A DNA stretch of 35,487 nucleotides from Proteobacteria bacterium UBA4656 (GTDB lineage: Bacteria > Pseudomonadota > Gammaproteobacteria > Xanthomonadales > Ahniellaceae), in the NCBI GenBank assembly GCA_002405525.1, contig DHLY01000029.1, positions 1 through 35,487 on the forward strand, given 5' to 3'. The notes under the pieces are model-generated. The model searched no databases. It was not told the DNA's origin and saw only the letters and a program-made list of their open reading frames with translations. Shown here in pieces: positions 17,183 through 25,279 of the stretch; within the stretch, counting starts at the first letter, position 1, and each line of letters starts with the position of its first letter. The translations under genes were made by a program, and so were the position numbers.

Positions 17183-17620
17183 GGCGGGGCTCGCGCCCGG
17201 ATGATCGCCCGGGGCCCAGGTCCGGGTCGCCTGCAGCGCGGGCCCTTGCAAGCCGTCAGCCGCGTGAATCGCCTCGACATGGACTGGCACTCGATCCGCA
17301 CCGAACCGGATCGTCCTCGCAGGTCGCGTGCAGGCGCTTGGAGTCCTGCGTCGCAATGAGTGGGACGCGCGTCGACGTTCGGCGTGATCCCCGTCGCGGT
17401 GTTCGGCGCCGCGGTCTGCGACGTTGCGCGTGGGCAGCGTCGTCGACGTGCGGGTGGCATTCGGCGGTCCGGCGGCGTGGGCCCGCTGGTTCGGCGTCCA
17501 GATCCGAGTCTGGGCCGTCGCCGCGGGCACGGGCTGACGCTTCCCCTGATCCCGCCGTGAAATCCGATCGCAAATCCACGGGGTGCATTTGGCTTTCCGG
17601 AAAAAGAGCGCGCGCATGGT
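17183..17620. other. 438-bp gap upstream of the IS4 remnant, no gene seen
   Basis: Overlapping open frames run through on both strands but show no family features. The region is G/C-rich and holds no clear hairpin with a T-tract, no tRNA and no tandem repeat. Confidence 0.4.
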
Positions 17621-18520
17621 GAGTTTCTTCTCCGACTCGAGACCAATCGAAGCGGAGACCGTCATGCACGCGGAATCGATCGTGGTGCGGTTCGTCGAGC
17701 AGGCGCTGGCACCGATTCACGGCGCGCGCCGCCGGGTGTTGGTCGCGGTAGCGTGGGTGGCGATGTGCGGCAGCGTGGTGAGCCTGTCGCGACTGGCGCG
17801 GCATGGTCGGCGCCGGAGCAGCGGCGAAGGCGGCGCCCAAGCGGGTGGATCGACTGGTCGGTCATGCTCGGATCGAGCGCAGGGTCGACATGGTCGCGCA
17901 GGCGACCCTGGTGCGGCGGGTGCGGCTGGCGCGCTGGATGGACCCATGGGTGATCACGGTGGACTGGTCGGCGGTCACGCCGAGCGGAACGTTCGTGGAA
18001 CAGCGCGCTTCGGTGGTGTGGTCCGGGATGGGGCGCGGCGCGCCGGTGGGTCGAAAGGCCTCTCGCCGCCCCGGCCAAGGTCCGCCGCCCAAAGCGGCGG
18101 GCGGAGCCCGGCGCAATGCCCGCGAGCCGTGGGTGCTGGCGCACTCGATCGACCTGCGCGACCGGCGAACGGACGTGATCGTGGCGCTGGACGCCTGCCG
18201 GCTGCAGATCGAGGAGAACTTCCGCGACACCAAGTCGCTGGCCTTGGGCGTGGGGACCGAGATCGCCTGCTCGCACTCGGCCCCGCGCCTTCAAGCGCTG
18301 CTGCTGATCGCGACGCTGGCGGCCTGCCTGCTCTGGCACCTGGGGCAACTCGCGAAAGCCGACGGCATGGCCAAGCGCAGCAAGGTGACCATCCGCACCA
18401 CGCGCGAGCTGTCGATGGTCGCGCTGGCGATCCTGCCGAGCACTGAGCGGGTCATGCGGCTCACGACGCAAGCAGTTGCCGTGCTTCACGAAAGGCTGAG
18501 GATCGGGCGGAGAAAAACAG
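17621..18520 (+). mobile_element. IS4-type insertion sequence remnant
   Basis: A decayed transposase gene is bounded by imperfect 16-bp terminal inverted repeats: 17621-17636 (GAGTTTCTTCTCCGAC) and the complement of 18505-18520, matching at 12 of 16 positions. The total of about 900 bp is much shorter than intact relatives, in keeping with an internal deletion. No target duplication is apparent. Confidence 0.6.
17664..18504 (+). pseudogene. IS4-family transposase, frameshifted and internally deleted
   Basis: Translation starts at ATG 17664 (GGAG six bases upstream) and reads MHAESIVVRFVEQALAPIHG to SLSRLAR. It then shifts frame near 17800-17803, where the other frame continues GAGAAAKAAPKRVDRLVGH, the usual KHAIKRVDRLLGN-type block. 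VITVDWS holds the first catalytic aspartate. After about residue 110 the middle of the DDE domain is missing, and the reading resumes at REPWVLAHS with RLQIEENFRDTKS, the C-terminal part of the Y-R-E-K signature in which the tyrosine position is altered. The C-terminal helices follow (LIATLAACLLWHLG). The product cannot be active. Confidence 0.8.
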
Positions 18521-18557
18521 GAACGTCAGACCACGGGGCGGCCGGTTGGTGCCTGTC

Positions 18558-18586
18558 CTCGTTTGCTGGTTTCTCGTTTGCTGGTT
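18558..18586. repeat. Two-copy direct repeat near the kinase stop
   Basis: CTCGTTTGCTGGTT occurs at 18558-18571 and again at 18573-18586. It is A/T-richer than its surroundings and lies just beyond the 3' end of the kinase gene, next to the IS4 remnant boundary. Confidence 0.6.
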
Positions 18587-18590
18587 GCGC

Positions 18591-21377
18591 TCAGTCGATG
18601 CCCAGCGTGCGCGCCAGTTCGTCGATCCGTGCGCGATCGACTTCCTCCGGTGAAAGCTCGCCGCGCAGCGAACCGAGAACCGGCCGCAGCAGCTCGCGCG
18701 CGCCGTCGCCATCGCCGCTGGCGGCGAGTACGGCGGCCTGGTCGGCACGCAGCTGCGCCAGCAGCACGTGGCCCGCGGGCAGGCTCGCGGCAAGTTCCGT
18801 GTGCGCGACGCCGAGCGCGTTGCGCGCTTCGTCGACCCGACCCGCTGCCAGTTGCACTAGCCCAAGCATCCGCGCCGCGCGGCCGCGCCACGGGTGCGGA
18901 GCAGGAAAGGCTAGATCGAACGCAGCCAATGCGCGTCGCGCGAGCGCTTCGGCGGCAACCAGATCGTCCGCGATCAGTGCGCTGCGTGCGGCACGGAAAC
19001 GTGCGATTGCTACCGGCACCGCGTCCTCGCCGAAGGCATCGACGCTGGCCGCGATGACGGTGTCGAAAAGACGGCGGCTTTCGCCGCTGCGACCGGCCAG
19101 CCCCAGGGTGCGCGCGAACTGGCTCTCCACGGCGAGGCGCGGCGGCGCATTCTGTGGGAACTGCGCCCGAATCAGGGTCGCCGCGGCAGCGCAGTCGGTC
19201 AATGCGGCGGGATAGTCGCCCAGCCCATTGTTGGCGTCACAGCGGTTGTTGAGCAAACGCGTGTCGACAGATGGATCGCCACCTGCGGCGCGCAGCAGAT
19301 CGGCGAAGCGCGCGTACGCTTCGAGTGCGTCGCGGAATCGCCCGAGCGTAGCCAGCAGTATGCCGCGATCGTTGTGCAGATTGGCGGCAGCCACTCCGCG
19401 ATCCTCGGCCAGTCGTGTCTGCCAGTCGATGGCCATGGACAGCGCCTTTTCGGCTTCCACCAAACGTCCCAGACCTTGCAACGCGCGAGCACGGTACTGC
19501 CATACGGACACCAACTGGGAGCGCTGCAGATCGGGAAAGCGGTCGTACGCCGCCAGCATTCGATCGCCGGCCGACAATGCATCGGCAAATCGCCCCGCGG
19601 CCTGCGCTGCATCGCCCACGATCATCAGTAGATTGATCAGCAAGATCGGCTCGTAGCCGCTGCCGTTTTCGGCCAACTGCAGGCCCTGCCGCGCCAGTTT
19701 TTCGGCGGCGGTCATGTCGCCGCGAAGCTGAGCGGAAAGCGCCTTGCCCCAGGCGATGGCGATCCGGGTCGGCGCATCGTCCGGCGCCCATTGCTCGCGC
19801 AGCGCAGTTGCGATGTCCATCTCGGTGGCGGCATCGTTGTTGCGCCCGAGGTAGCTCAAGAAGCCCATACGGGTCTCGTGGCGCAGGGCGATCTCCAAGG
19901 CCTCCGCCCGGTCTGTCGGCGACTGACCGCGCAGAGCGCGATCGATGCTGCGCAGTCCCGACTCGGCGTCGCCGAGCTTGTAGTAGACCTGCGCCAAGAC
20001 CGCGAAAAAGTCGGCATTGGTGCCGGCATCGTTGGGCGGCGCGATCTGCAGCTGCTGCTCTGCGGCTGCCAGCAGGCCCGCAACCGTCACCGGCTTGCCC
20101 AGTGTGCCGTCGGGGTCGCCGCGCTTGAACACCGAGGCGAGAAACTCGATGGCCTGCCGGGCGCGCGCCAGCTGGCGCACCGTCTCTGCTTCCGAAGACT
20201 TGGAGCGATTCAATGCCGTGCGCGCTGCAGCCTCGGCCTCCAGCGCGCGATTGCGCTCCACGCCGAGGCGCCAAGAGAAGGCGCCGAGCGCGATCAGCAC
20301 CAGCACCGCCAGGCTGACGCTGCCGCGGTGACGGCGCACGAACTTGCGCGTGCGGTACAGCGCGGTGTCGCGCGCGGCGCGCACCGGGCGACCGTCACGC
20401 CAGCGCGCGAGGTCCTCGCGCAGTGCGTCGACCGTGGCGTAGCGCGCGGCCGGATCTTCGGCTCGCGCCTTGGCCACGATACCGCGCAGGTCGCCGTCCG
20501 CCGCCGACGGCGCCAGCGGCGGCTCGCAGGCACTACCGTCGGGACGCCGCCCCGAGAGCAGTTCGCCCAGCAGCACGCCGAGCGCGTACACGTCGGCCGC
20601 GGTGGTGACCGCGGCACCGGCCTTCTGCTCGGGGCTCGCGTAGCCCGGCGTCCACACCCGGGTCGAGGTGCCCCCGGATTCGCCAGCGGCATCGATGAGT
20701 TTCGCCACCCCGAAGTCGAGCACGCTTGGCGTGCCGTCCTCGCGCACCAGTACGTTGGACGGCTTGAGGTCGCGGTGGATCACGAGGCGCTGGTGGGCGT
20801 GCGCGACGGCTTCAGCGATGCGGTCGACCAGGGCCACGCGGTCCGCCGTGCTCAGGGCGCGGCGCGCAGCGAAGGCGGTCACGGTCTCTCCTTCGACGTA
20901 CGCCATCACCAGGTAGGGCTGGCCGTCGTCCGTCTCGCCACCGTCGATCAGGCGCGCGATGTAGGGATGCTCCAGCGAGGCGAGCACGCGTCTCTCCTGC
21001 CGCAGGCGGCGGCGCCCCTCTTCGGTGGGGAAGCCGCGCAGCAGCTTCAGCGCGCCGCGTTGTTCATCGCCGGCGTCCGCACGGCGGGCGAGGAACACCG
21101 TGCCCATGCCGCCGGCACCCAGTTCGCGCTTGATCCGCCAGGCGCCGATCGTCGCTCGCGCGGCCGCGCCGGGGGTATTCACGCGCCGTGCGGCCCGCTC
21201 CAAGATGCTGTCGATCCGCTCGTCCTGGCTGCGGTCGGCGTCCAGCAGGGCTTCCAGGTCGGCGCGCAGCGACGGGTCGATGCCGGCGGCGTCGAGGCCG
21301 CGCGCGCGGGCAGCCGCATCGAGCCCGACCAGGGCATCGAACAGTTTGGCCAGTCTGCCTTCGTCGGGCGGGGTCAT
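18591..21377 (-). CDS. Membrane-anchored Ser/Thr protein kinase with C-terminal TPR sensor
   Basis: A 928-residue Hanks-type kinase. The catalytic domain (about 80-330) has all key residues: glycine loop GAGGMG (87-92), lysine K111, HRDLKPSN (201-208) with catalytic D203, DFG (221-223) and GYASPEQ (245-251). A single transmembrane helix follows at about 353-369. The C-terminal 550 residues are repetitive helical pairs of TPR type, presumably periplasmic, and could sense an envelope signal. The ATG at 21375-21377 opens a family-like start (PDEGRLAKLFDAL); the frame is open further upstream only as a shadow of the sigma gene. It lies 118 bp downstream of the sigma factor. In Xanthomonas an equivalent pair (EcfK/PknS) switches on the type VI secretion system by phosphorylation. 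Confidence 0.93.
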   Translation of the reverse strand: MTPPDEGRLAKLFDALVGLDAAARARGLDAAGIDPSLRADLEALLDADRSQDERIDSILERAARRVNTPGAAARATIGAWRIKRELGAGGMGTVFLARRADAGDEQRGALKLLRGFPTEEGRRRLRQERRVLASLEHPYIARLIDGGETDDGQPYLVMAYVEGETVTAFAARRALSTADRVALVDRIAEAVAHAHQRLVIHRDLKPSNVLVREDGTPSVLDFGVAKLIDAAGESGGTSTRVWTPGYASPEQKAGAAVTTAADVYALGVLLGELLSGRRPDGSACEPPLAPSAADGDLRGIVAKARAEDPAARYATVDALREDLARWRDGRPVRAARDTALYRTRKFVRRHRGSVSLAVLVLIALGAFSWRLGVERNRALEAEAAARTALNRSKSSEAETVRQLARARQAIEFLASVFKRGDPDGTLGKPVTVAGLLAAAEQQLQIAPPNDAGTNADFFAVLAQVYYKLGDAESGLRSIDRALRGQSPTDRAEALEIALRHETRMGFLSYLGRNNDAATEMDIATALREQWAPDDAPTRIAIAWGKALSAQLRGDMTAAEKLARQGLQLAENGSGYEPILLINLLMIVGDAAQAAGRFADALSAGDRMLAAYDRFPDLQRSQLVSVWQYRARALQGLGRLVEAEKALSMAIDWQTRLAEDRGVAAANLHNDRGILLATLGRFRDALEAYARFADLLRAAGGDPSVDTRLLNNRCDANNGLGDYPAALTDCAAAATLIRAQFPQNAPPRLAVESQFARTLGLAGRSGESRRLFDTVIAASVDAFGEDAVPVAIARFRAARSALIADDLVAAEALARRALAAFDLAFPAPHPWRGRAARMLGLVQLAAGRVDEARNALGVAHTELAASLPAGHVLLAQLRADQAAVLAASGDGDGARELLRPVLGSLRGELSPEEVDRARIDELARTLGID

Positions 21378-21495
21378 CGCGGGCGTTCTCGGGAGTGGCG
21401 CGGGCAGAGTCTTGGCAGTCAGCGGATACGTCGTTCGCTGCAGATTTCCGTCAGCGCGCGCCGCAGGCGGCGCGTCGGCGCCGCCTGCCGCCGGT

Positions 21496-22080
21496 TCACG
21501 CCTCCAGGGCGCGCTTGAGCCAGGCGCGACCGAAGCGCAGATCGCGGTCGACCGTCGGCACCGACACCCCGAGCGCACGCGCGATTTCCTCGCGATCGAG
21601 GCCACCGAAGTAGGCCAGTTCCAGCGCTCGGGCCTTGCGCGGCTCGCACGCGGCCAGTTGCTCCAGCGCCTCGTGCAGGCGCAGCAGGTCCTCGTCCTCG
21701 GCCTGCGCCTGCTCGTCGGCCGCCGACAGGCTGAGCGCGACCGCACCGCCGCCGCGCTTGTCGCGCAGCCTGCGGCGCGCGGCGTCGACGACGACCTGCC
21801 GCGTTGCCTGCGCCACCACGTTGAAGAAGTGCCGGCGGTTCTCCCAACTCGCATCGGCGCCGAGCAGCCGTGCGATCGCCTCGTGCGCGAGTTCCGTCAC
21901 GCCCAGTGTGGCGCCCGGATTGGCGCGCACCGTGCGGCCGGCGATCGCGCGCACCTGCACGTAGACAGCCTCCAGCAGCCGCTCGCGGGCGTCGAGATCG
22001 CCGTCCTGCCATTGGCGCAGCAGGCGGGTGATGTCGGTCGGCGACGGCTCGGGGGCGGCGGGGTGCGTCATGGCTGGCAT
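21496..22080 (-). CDS. ECF sigma factor of the kinase-linked type (TIGR02999/ECF43-like)
   Basis: A 194-residue extracytoplasmic-function sigma factor. Region 2 spans about 20-105 (LAHEAIARLLG, NRRHFFNVVAQATRQVVVDAARRR) and region 4 about 135-190 with the helix-turn-helix LDREEIARALGVSVPTVDRDLR. The TELAHEAIARLL and FFNVVAQATRQVVVDAARRR pattern is characteristic of the group found beside Ser/Thr kinases, which lack anti-sigma factors and are activated by phosphorylation. No anti-sigma gene is present here. ATG 22080 is listed; ATG 22071 is an alternative, and neither has a strong ribosome binding site. The kinase follows on the same strand. The target promoters are not in view. Confidence 0.93.
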   Translation of the reverse strand: MPAMTHPAAPEPSPTDITRLLRQWQDGDLDARERLLEAVYVQVRAIAGRTVRANPGATLGVTELAHEAIARLLGADASWENRRHFFNVVAQATRQVVVDAARRRLRDKRGGGAVALSLSAADEQAQAEDEDLLRLHEALEQLAACEPRKARALELAYFGGLDREEIARALGVSVPTVDRDLRFGRAWLKRALEA

Positions 22081-22256
22081 CCGAGAAACAAAAGACTACA
22101 ACCTCGGCCCCGTTTTGGCTTAACTCGTGACCCATGGTCGCAACGATCGACGAGGCCGCGGACAACGCGGCTGCAGGGCCGTGACGGGAATCGGCGCCGG
22201 CTGGTTGAAGGCGCTGTCGAGCCGCCTAGTCCCCGGGTGCGCCTTTGAGCCCCGGC

Positions 22257-22553
22257 ATGAACCGATCCATTCGGGTCGCGATCCTCGCGCTGGCCGCACT
22301 GGTCGGCATCGCAGCTATCGGTGCCGTGCTAGCGCAGTCGAGCAGCGCGACGTACACGGTGCCGCGGCAGTCGGTCGACGGCGGGGCGCGGCGGGCGTCG
22401 AGTGCCTCGTACAGCTTCGCCGGCACGATCAGCCAGCCCGACGCCGGGCCGGCGATGTCGGGCGCGACCTTCAGCGTGCGCGGCGGCTTTCTCCGCGCCG
22501 CGGCGGCCGGTCCGCCGCCCGACCCGATCTTCGCCAGCGGCTTCGAGCCCTGA
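22257..22553 (+). CDS. Small secreted protein with C-terminal IF-x-x-GFE tail
   Basis: A 98-residue protein. Residues 1-26 form a signal peptide or anchor (RVAILALAALVGIAAIGAVLA). The mature part contains one copy of the Y-T-V-x-R-x-x-V-D-G-G ... SYSFAGTISQPDAG ... GGF motif seen in secreted and surface proteins of many environmental bacteria. It ends in a Pro-rich linker and DPIFASGFEP. The I-F-x-x-G-F-E ending recurs on many exported proteins of Lysobacterales and may be a sorting or anchoring tag, though its function is not established to my knowledge. ATG 22257 is preferred to the TTG four codons upstream. It lies 176 bp from the sigma factor, divergently, so it could belong to its regulon. 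Confidence 0.72.
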   Translation: MNRSIRVAILALAALVGIAAIGAVLAQSSSATYTVPRQSVDGGARRASSASYSFAGTISQPDAGPAMSGATFSVRGGFLRAAAAGPPPDPIFASGFEP

Positions 22554-22668
22554 CGGTGGCTTCCACCCTGCACCGACAGGCGGTGCGGGGCGCTGATGGG
22601 CGCCAGCGCCGGAGCGCGTCTCCGGCAGGCACAAGGCCGCCCTGCGGCAGTCGCAACCGGGAACCGCC

Positions 22669-24076
22669 ATGCCCGCCACCCGCTTCCGCCGCCTCGTCGT
22701 CGCGCTGGCCCTGCCCGCCGCCCGCGCGCAGTCGGTGGGCAGCGCGTTCACCTGCCAGGGCGAACTGCGCGCCGCGGGCTCGCCCGCCAACGCGGCCTAC
22801 GACTTCCAGTTCCGCCTGTTCAACTCGGCGGGCGGCACCACCCAGGTCGGGCCGACGCTGACGTTGGCCGGGGTGTCGGTGATCAATGGCATGTTCTCGG
22901 TGCCGCTGGACTTCGGCCTCGCGCAGTTCGCCGGCGATGCGCAGTGGCTGGAAATCTAGCGTGCGTCCGGCCACGGGTGGCGCCCTCGGGACGCTGAGCC
23001 CGCGCGCGGCCCTGACGCCCACGCCCTGCGCGCAGTGGCGGCGCCGGCAAACTCGGTGACGGGCGCCGATATCGTGGAACGCAGCGTGCAGTCGGGCGAT
23101 CTCACCGCCGGCGCCGCGCAGATCAATGCCGCGCAGGTCCAGCGGCGCGTGACCGGCACCTGTGCCACCTCGCAGGGCGTCCAGTACGAAGGTGTAGGCG
23201 CGAGCCAGTGGGACGTGCGTGGCAGGACAGTACGTGCGGCAAGCGAGCCCGGACGGCACGGTGGTCTGCGGCACGGATGCCAGCGGCAGCGGCACGGTGA
23301 CCAGCATCACGACCGGCGCGGGACTGACCGGCGGGCCGATCACCTTCAGCGGCACGATCGCCATCGCACCGGGTGGCATCAGGGCCACGCAGATCGACGG
23401 CGCACAGGTGCAGGCGCGGGTGGCGTCGACTTGCCCCAGCGGACAGTCGATCCGCGCAGTCAATGCCGACAGAACCGTCACCCTGCGAGGGGGTTTGCGC
23501 TCAATTGCACCAACTCCGCAGTCTTCACGTACCTCATGGCCCAAGGAGCTTCGACCTTTTTCGACAACCCTTCCTGCCCCGTGGGCTGCACTCAGGTGCC
23601 CCCCTTACCGTTACGCGGATGCGCTTGACGTCTCCTCCCAAGGCGCGGACACAACGGCGGCACCGCGGGCCAGCCCACGTTGCCGTGCTTGGCGCAACAC
23701 CGTGACCACCAGCAGGACGGTCTTCGGGGGCAACGTGTCTGCTGTCGCGTTGCAGGCGCGTGATCCGAGGTGTCGCCCCGTCGCTCCCATCCCGGACTCG
23801 GCGCGCTTCGTGGCAAGGTATGCAGGTGTCGCTCCAACCGAAATCCGGCCACCGGCGCCAGGCGGCAGCCTGCTGGCGGCGCTGACGCCGGGCGCGTGCA
23901 GCCTGACGCCGACCGGCGCGGCGCGCGCGCCTTGCTGGCCCCGCCGTACAGCTTCCGGCGCGGGCGAGGTGACTTGTTCAGAGGCTCCCCACGAGCTGAA
24001 CGCCAGGCTCGAAGCACAAGATGGCGCACTGCACGCCGATCTCGAAGCGTTGCGCGCCGCGGTGCCCCCGTTGACC
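22669..24076 (+). pseudogene. Decayed tail-fibre-like secreted protein gene, several frameshifts
   Basis: The gene begins at ATG 22669 with a signal peptide and FTCQGELRAAGSPANAAYDFQFRLF ... FAGDAQWLEI, a common N-terminal module of bacterial secreted fibre proteins. TAG at 22957 ends this frame, but the expected continuation (VRPATGGALGTLSPRAALTP) follows in a second frame. The first frame then resumes near 23031 (VAAPANSVTGADIVERSVQSG), and from about 23220 a further frame carries GTVTSITTGAGLTGGPI and a second copy of the QI-x-x-AQVQ-x-RV-x-x-TC unit. A coiled-coil end (LNARLEAQDGALHADLEALRAAV) is readable near 23995-24065. At least three frame changes mark it as a pseudogene or badly sequenced; the right limit is approximate. 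Confidence 0.68.
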
Positions 24077-24103
24077 GCAATGCGCAGTCGCCGGGCAGGG
24101 ATC

Positions 24104-25111
24104 TCAGTCGATCGGCAGCGCGCGTGGCTCGCCCGCGCGCGCCGCCGGCGCCACGGGCAGCGCGGGCGGGGGCGGTGCGGGCAGCCGCGCCGTGTCGACC
24201 AGGTACAGCGGCCGCTGCTTGGACTCCTCGTACAGCCGCCCGAGGTACTCGCCGATCAGCCCCAGCGCGATCAACTGGATGCCGCCGAGGAACAGGATCA
24301 CCGTCATCAGCGAGGGATAGCCCGCCACCGGGTCGCCCCACAGCAGGGTCTTGACCACGATCCAAACGCCGTAGGCGAAGGCGGCCAGCGCGGTGAGCAC
24401 GCCGACATAGGTCGCCACCTTGAGCGGCGCGGCGCTGAAGCTGGTGATGCCCTCCAGGGCGAAATTCCACAGTTTCCAGTAGTTCCACTTGGTGCGGCCG
24501 GCTGCGCGCGGGGCGCGGTCGTAGGGCACGCCGACCTGGCGGAAGCCGACCCAGCCGAACAGGCCCTTCATGAAGCGGTGCCGCTCGCGCAGGCCCTTGA
24601 GCGCGTCCAGCGCGCGGCGGCTGAGCAGGCGGAAGTCGCCGGTTTCGGCCGGCACCGGGGTGCGGCTGAGGCGGCCGATGGTGCGGTAGAAGGCGCTGGC
24701 GGTGGCGCGCTTGAGCCACGACTCGCCGGCGCGCGAGCGGCGGATTCCGTACACCACGTCGTGGCCGTCGAGGAACCGCGCCCAGAATTCGGGGATCAAT
24801 TCCGGCGGGTCCTGCAGGTCGGCGTCCAGCACCACCACCGCGTCGCCGACCGCATGGTCGAGGCCGGCCGTCAGCGCCGCTTCCTTGCCGAAGTTGCGCG
24901 ACAGCAGGATGGTGCCGACCCGGGCGTCGGTGGCGGCGAGGTCCAGGATCAGGCCCTGGGTGCCGTCGGAGCTGCCGTCGTCGACATAGAGGATGCGGGT
25001 CTCGGCGTCGATGCCGTCGAGAACCGCCGACAGGCGCCGGTGAAGCCGCGGCAAAACCTCCGCCTCGTTGTGGCAGGGGACCACGGCGATCAGGAGAGGG
25101 CGGGAGGCCAT
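24104..25111 (-). CDS. Family 2 glycosyltransferase, polyprenyl-phosphate hexose synthase type
   Basis: A 335-residue GT2 enzyme of the DPM1/GtrB/ArnC kind, which moves a sugar from a nucleotide donor to a polyprenyl phosphate at the inner face of the cytoplasmic membrane. Visible are VVPCHNEAEVLPRLHRRL (10-27), YVDDGSSDGT (42-51), the metal-binding DADLQDPPE (96-104), the R-x-R-x-x-x-S/E-W-like RRSRAGESWLKR, and GDFRLLSRRALD. Two transmembrane helices follow near 224-245 and 259-280, then a Pro/Ala-rich tail. The start is ATG 25111; upstream in-frame codons offer only TTG. It has no flippase neighbour here. The lipid-linked sugar could feed a membrane transferase such as the one at 10.9 kb, but that is speculative. 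Confidence 0.92.
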   Translation of the reverse strand: MASRPLLIAVVPCHNEAEVLPRLHRRLSAVLDGIDAETRILYVDDGSSDGTQGLILDLAATDARVGTILLSRNFGKEAALTAGLDHAVGDAVVVLDADLQDPPELIPEFWARFLDGHDVVYGIRRSRAGESWLKRATASAFYRTIGRLSRTPVPAETGDFRLLSRRALDALKGLRERHRFMKGLFGWVGFRQVGVPYDRAPRAAGRTKWNYWKLWNFALEGITSFSAAPLKVATYVGVLTALAAFAYGVWIVVKTLLWGDPVAGYPSLMTVILFLGGIQLIALGLIGEYLGRLYEESKQRPLYLVDTARLPAPPPPALPVAPAARAGEPRALPID

Positions 25112-25188
25112 GGCCCTGCGGCGGTCCTCGGGGGCGGGTCTGCTGCGGCGCAGCAACGGACAATCCGGAAAAAAACGTTAGCCAATCG

Positions 25189-25218
25189 TTGCCAAGGCGT
25201 TGCGGCGCTACCTATGAT
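25189..25218 (+). promoter_or_regulatory. Sigma-70-like promoter for the lipase cluster
   Basis: TTGCCA (25189-25194) and TATGAT (25213-25218) are separated by 18 bp, a close match to the housekeeping consensus in an A/T-richer part of the divergent region. The predicted start falls about 55 bp before the lipase ATG. Confidence 0.5.
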
Positions 25219-25279
25219 ACCCGGGCACCGGCGCGTCGCAGCGTCCGGCACCAGTCGAAATTCCCAGAGGAATCCCCGC

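Noticed and set aside
16061..17665. 534-codon minus-strand open frame
   Set aside because: It is antisense to the helical protein gene and crosses the repeat region; composition and lack of a start signal indicate a shadow.
22669..24076. Prophage tail-fibre gene
   Set aside because: There are no other phage genes nearby; the modules also occur in ordinary secreted bacterial proteins.
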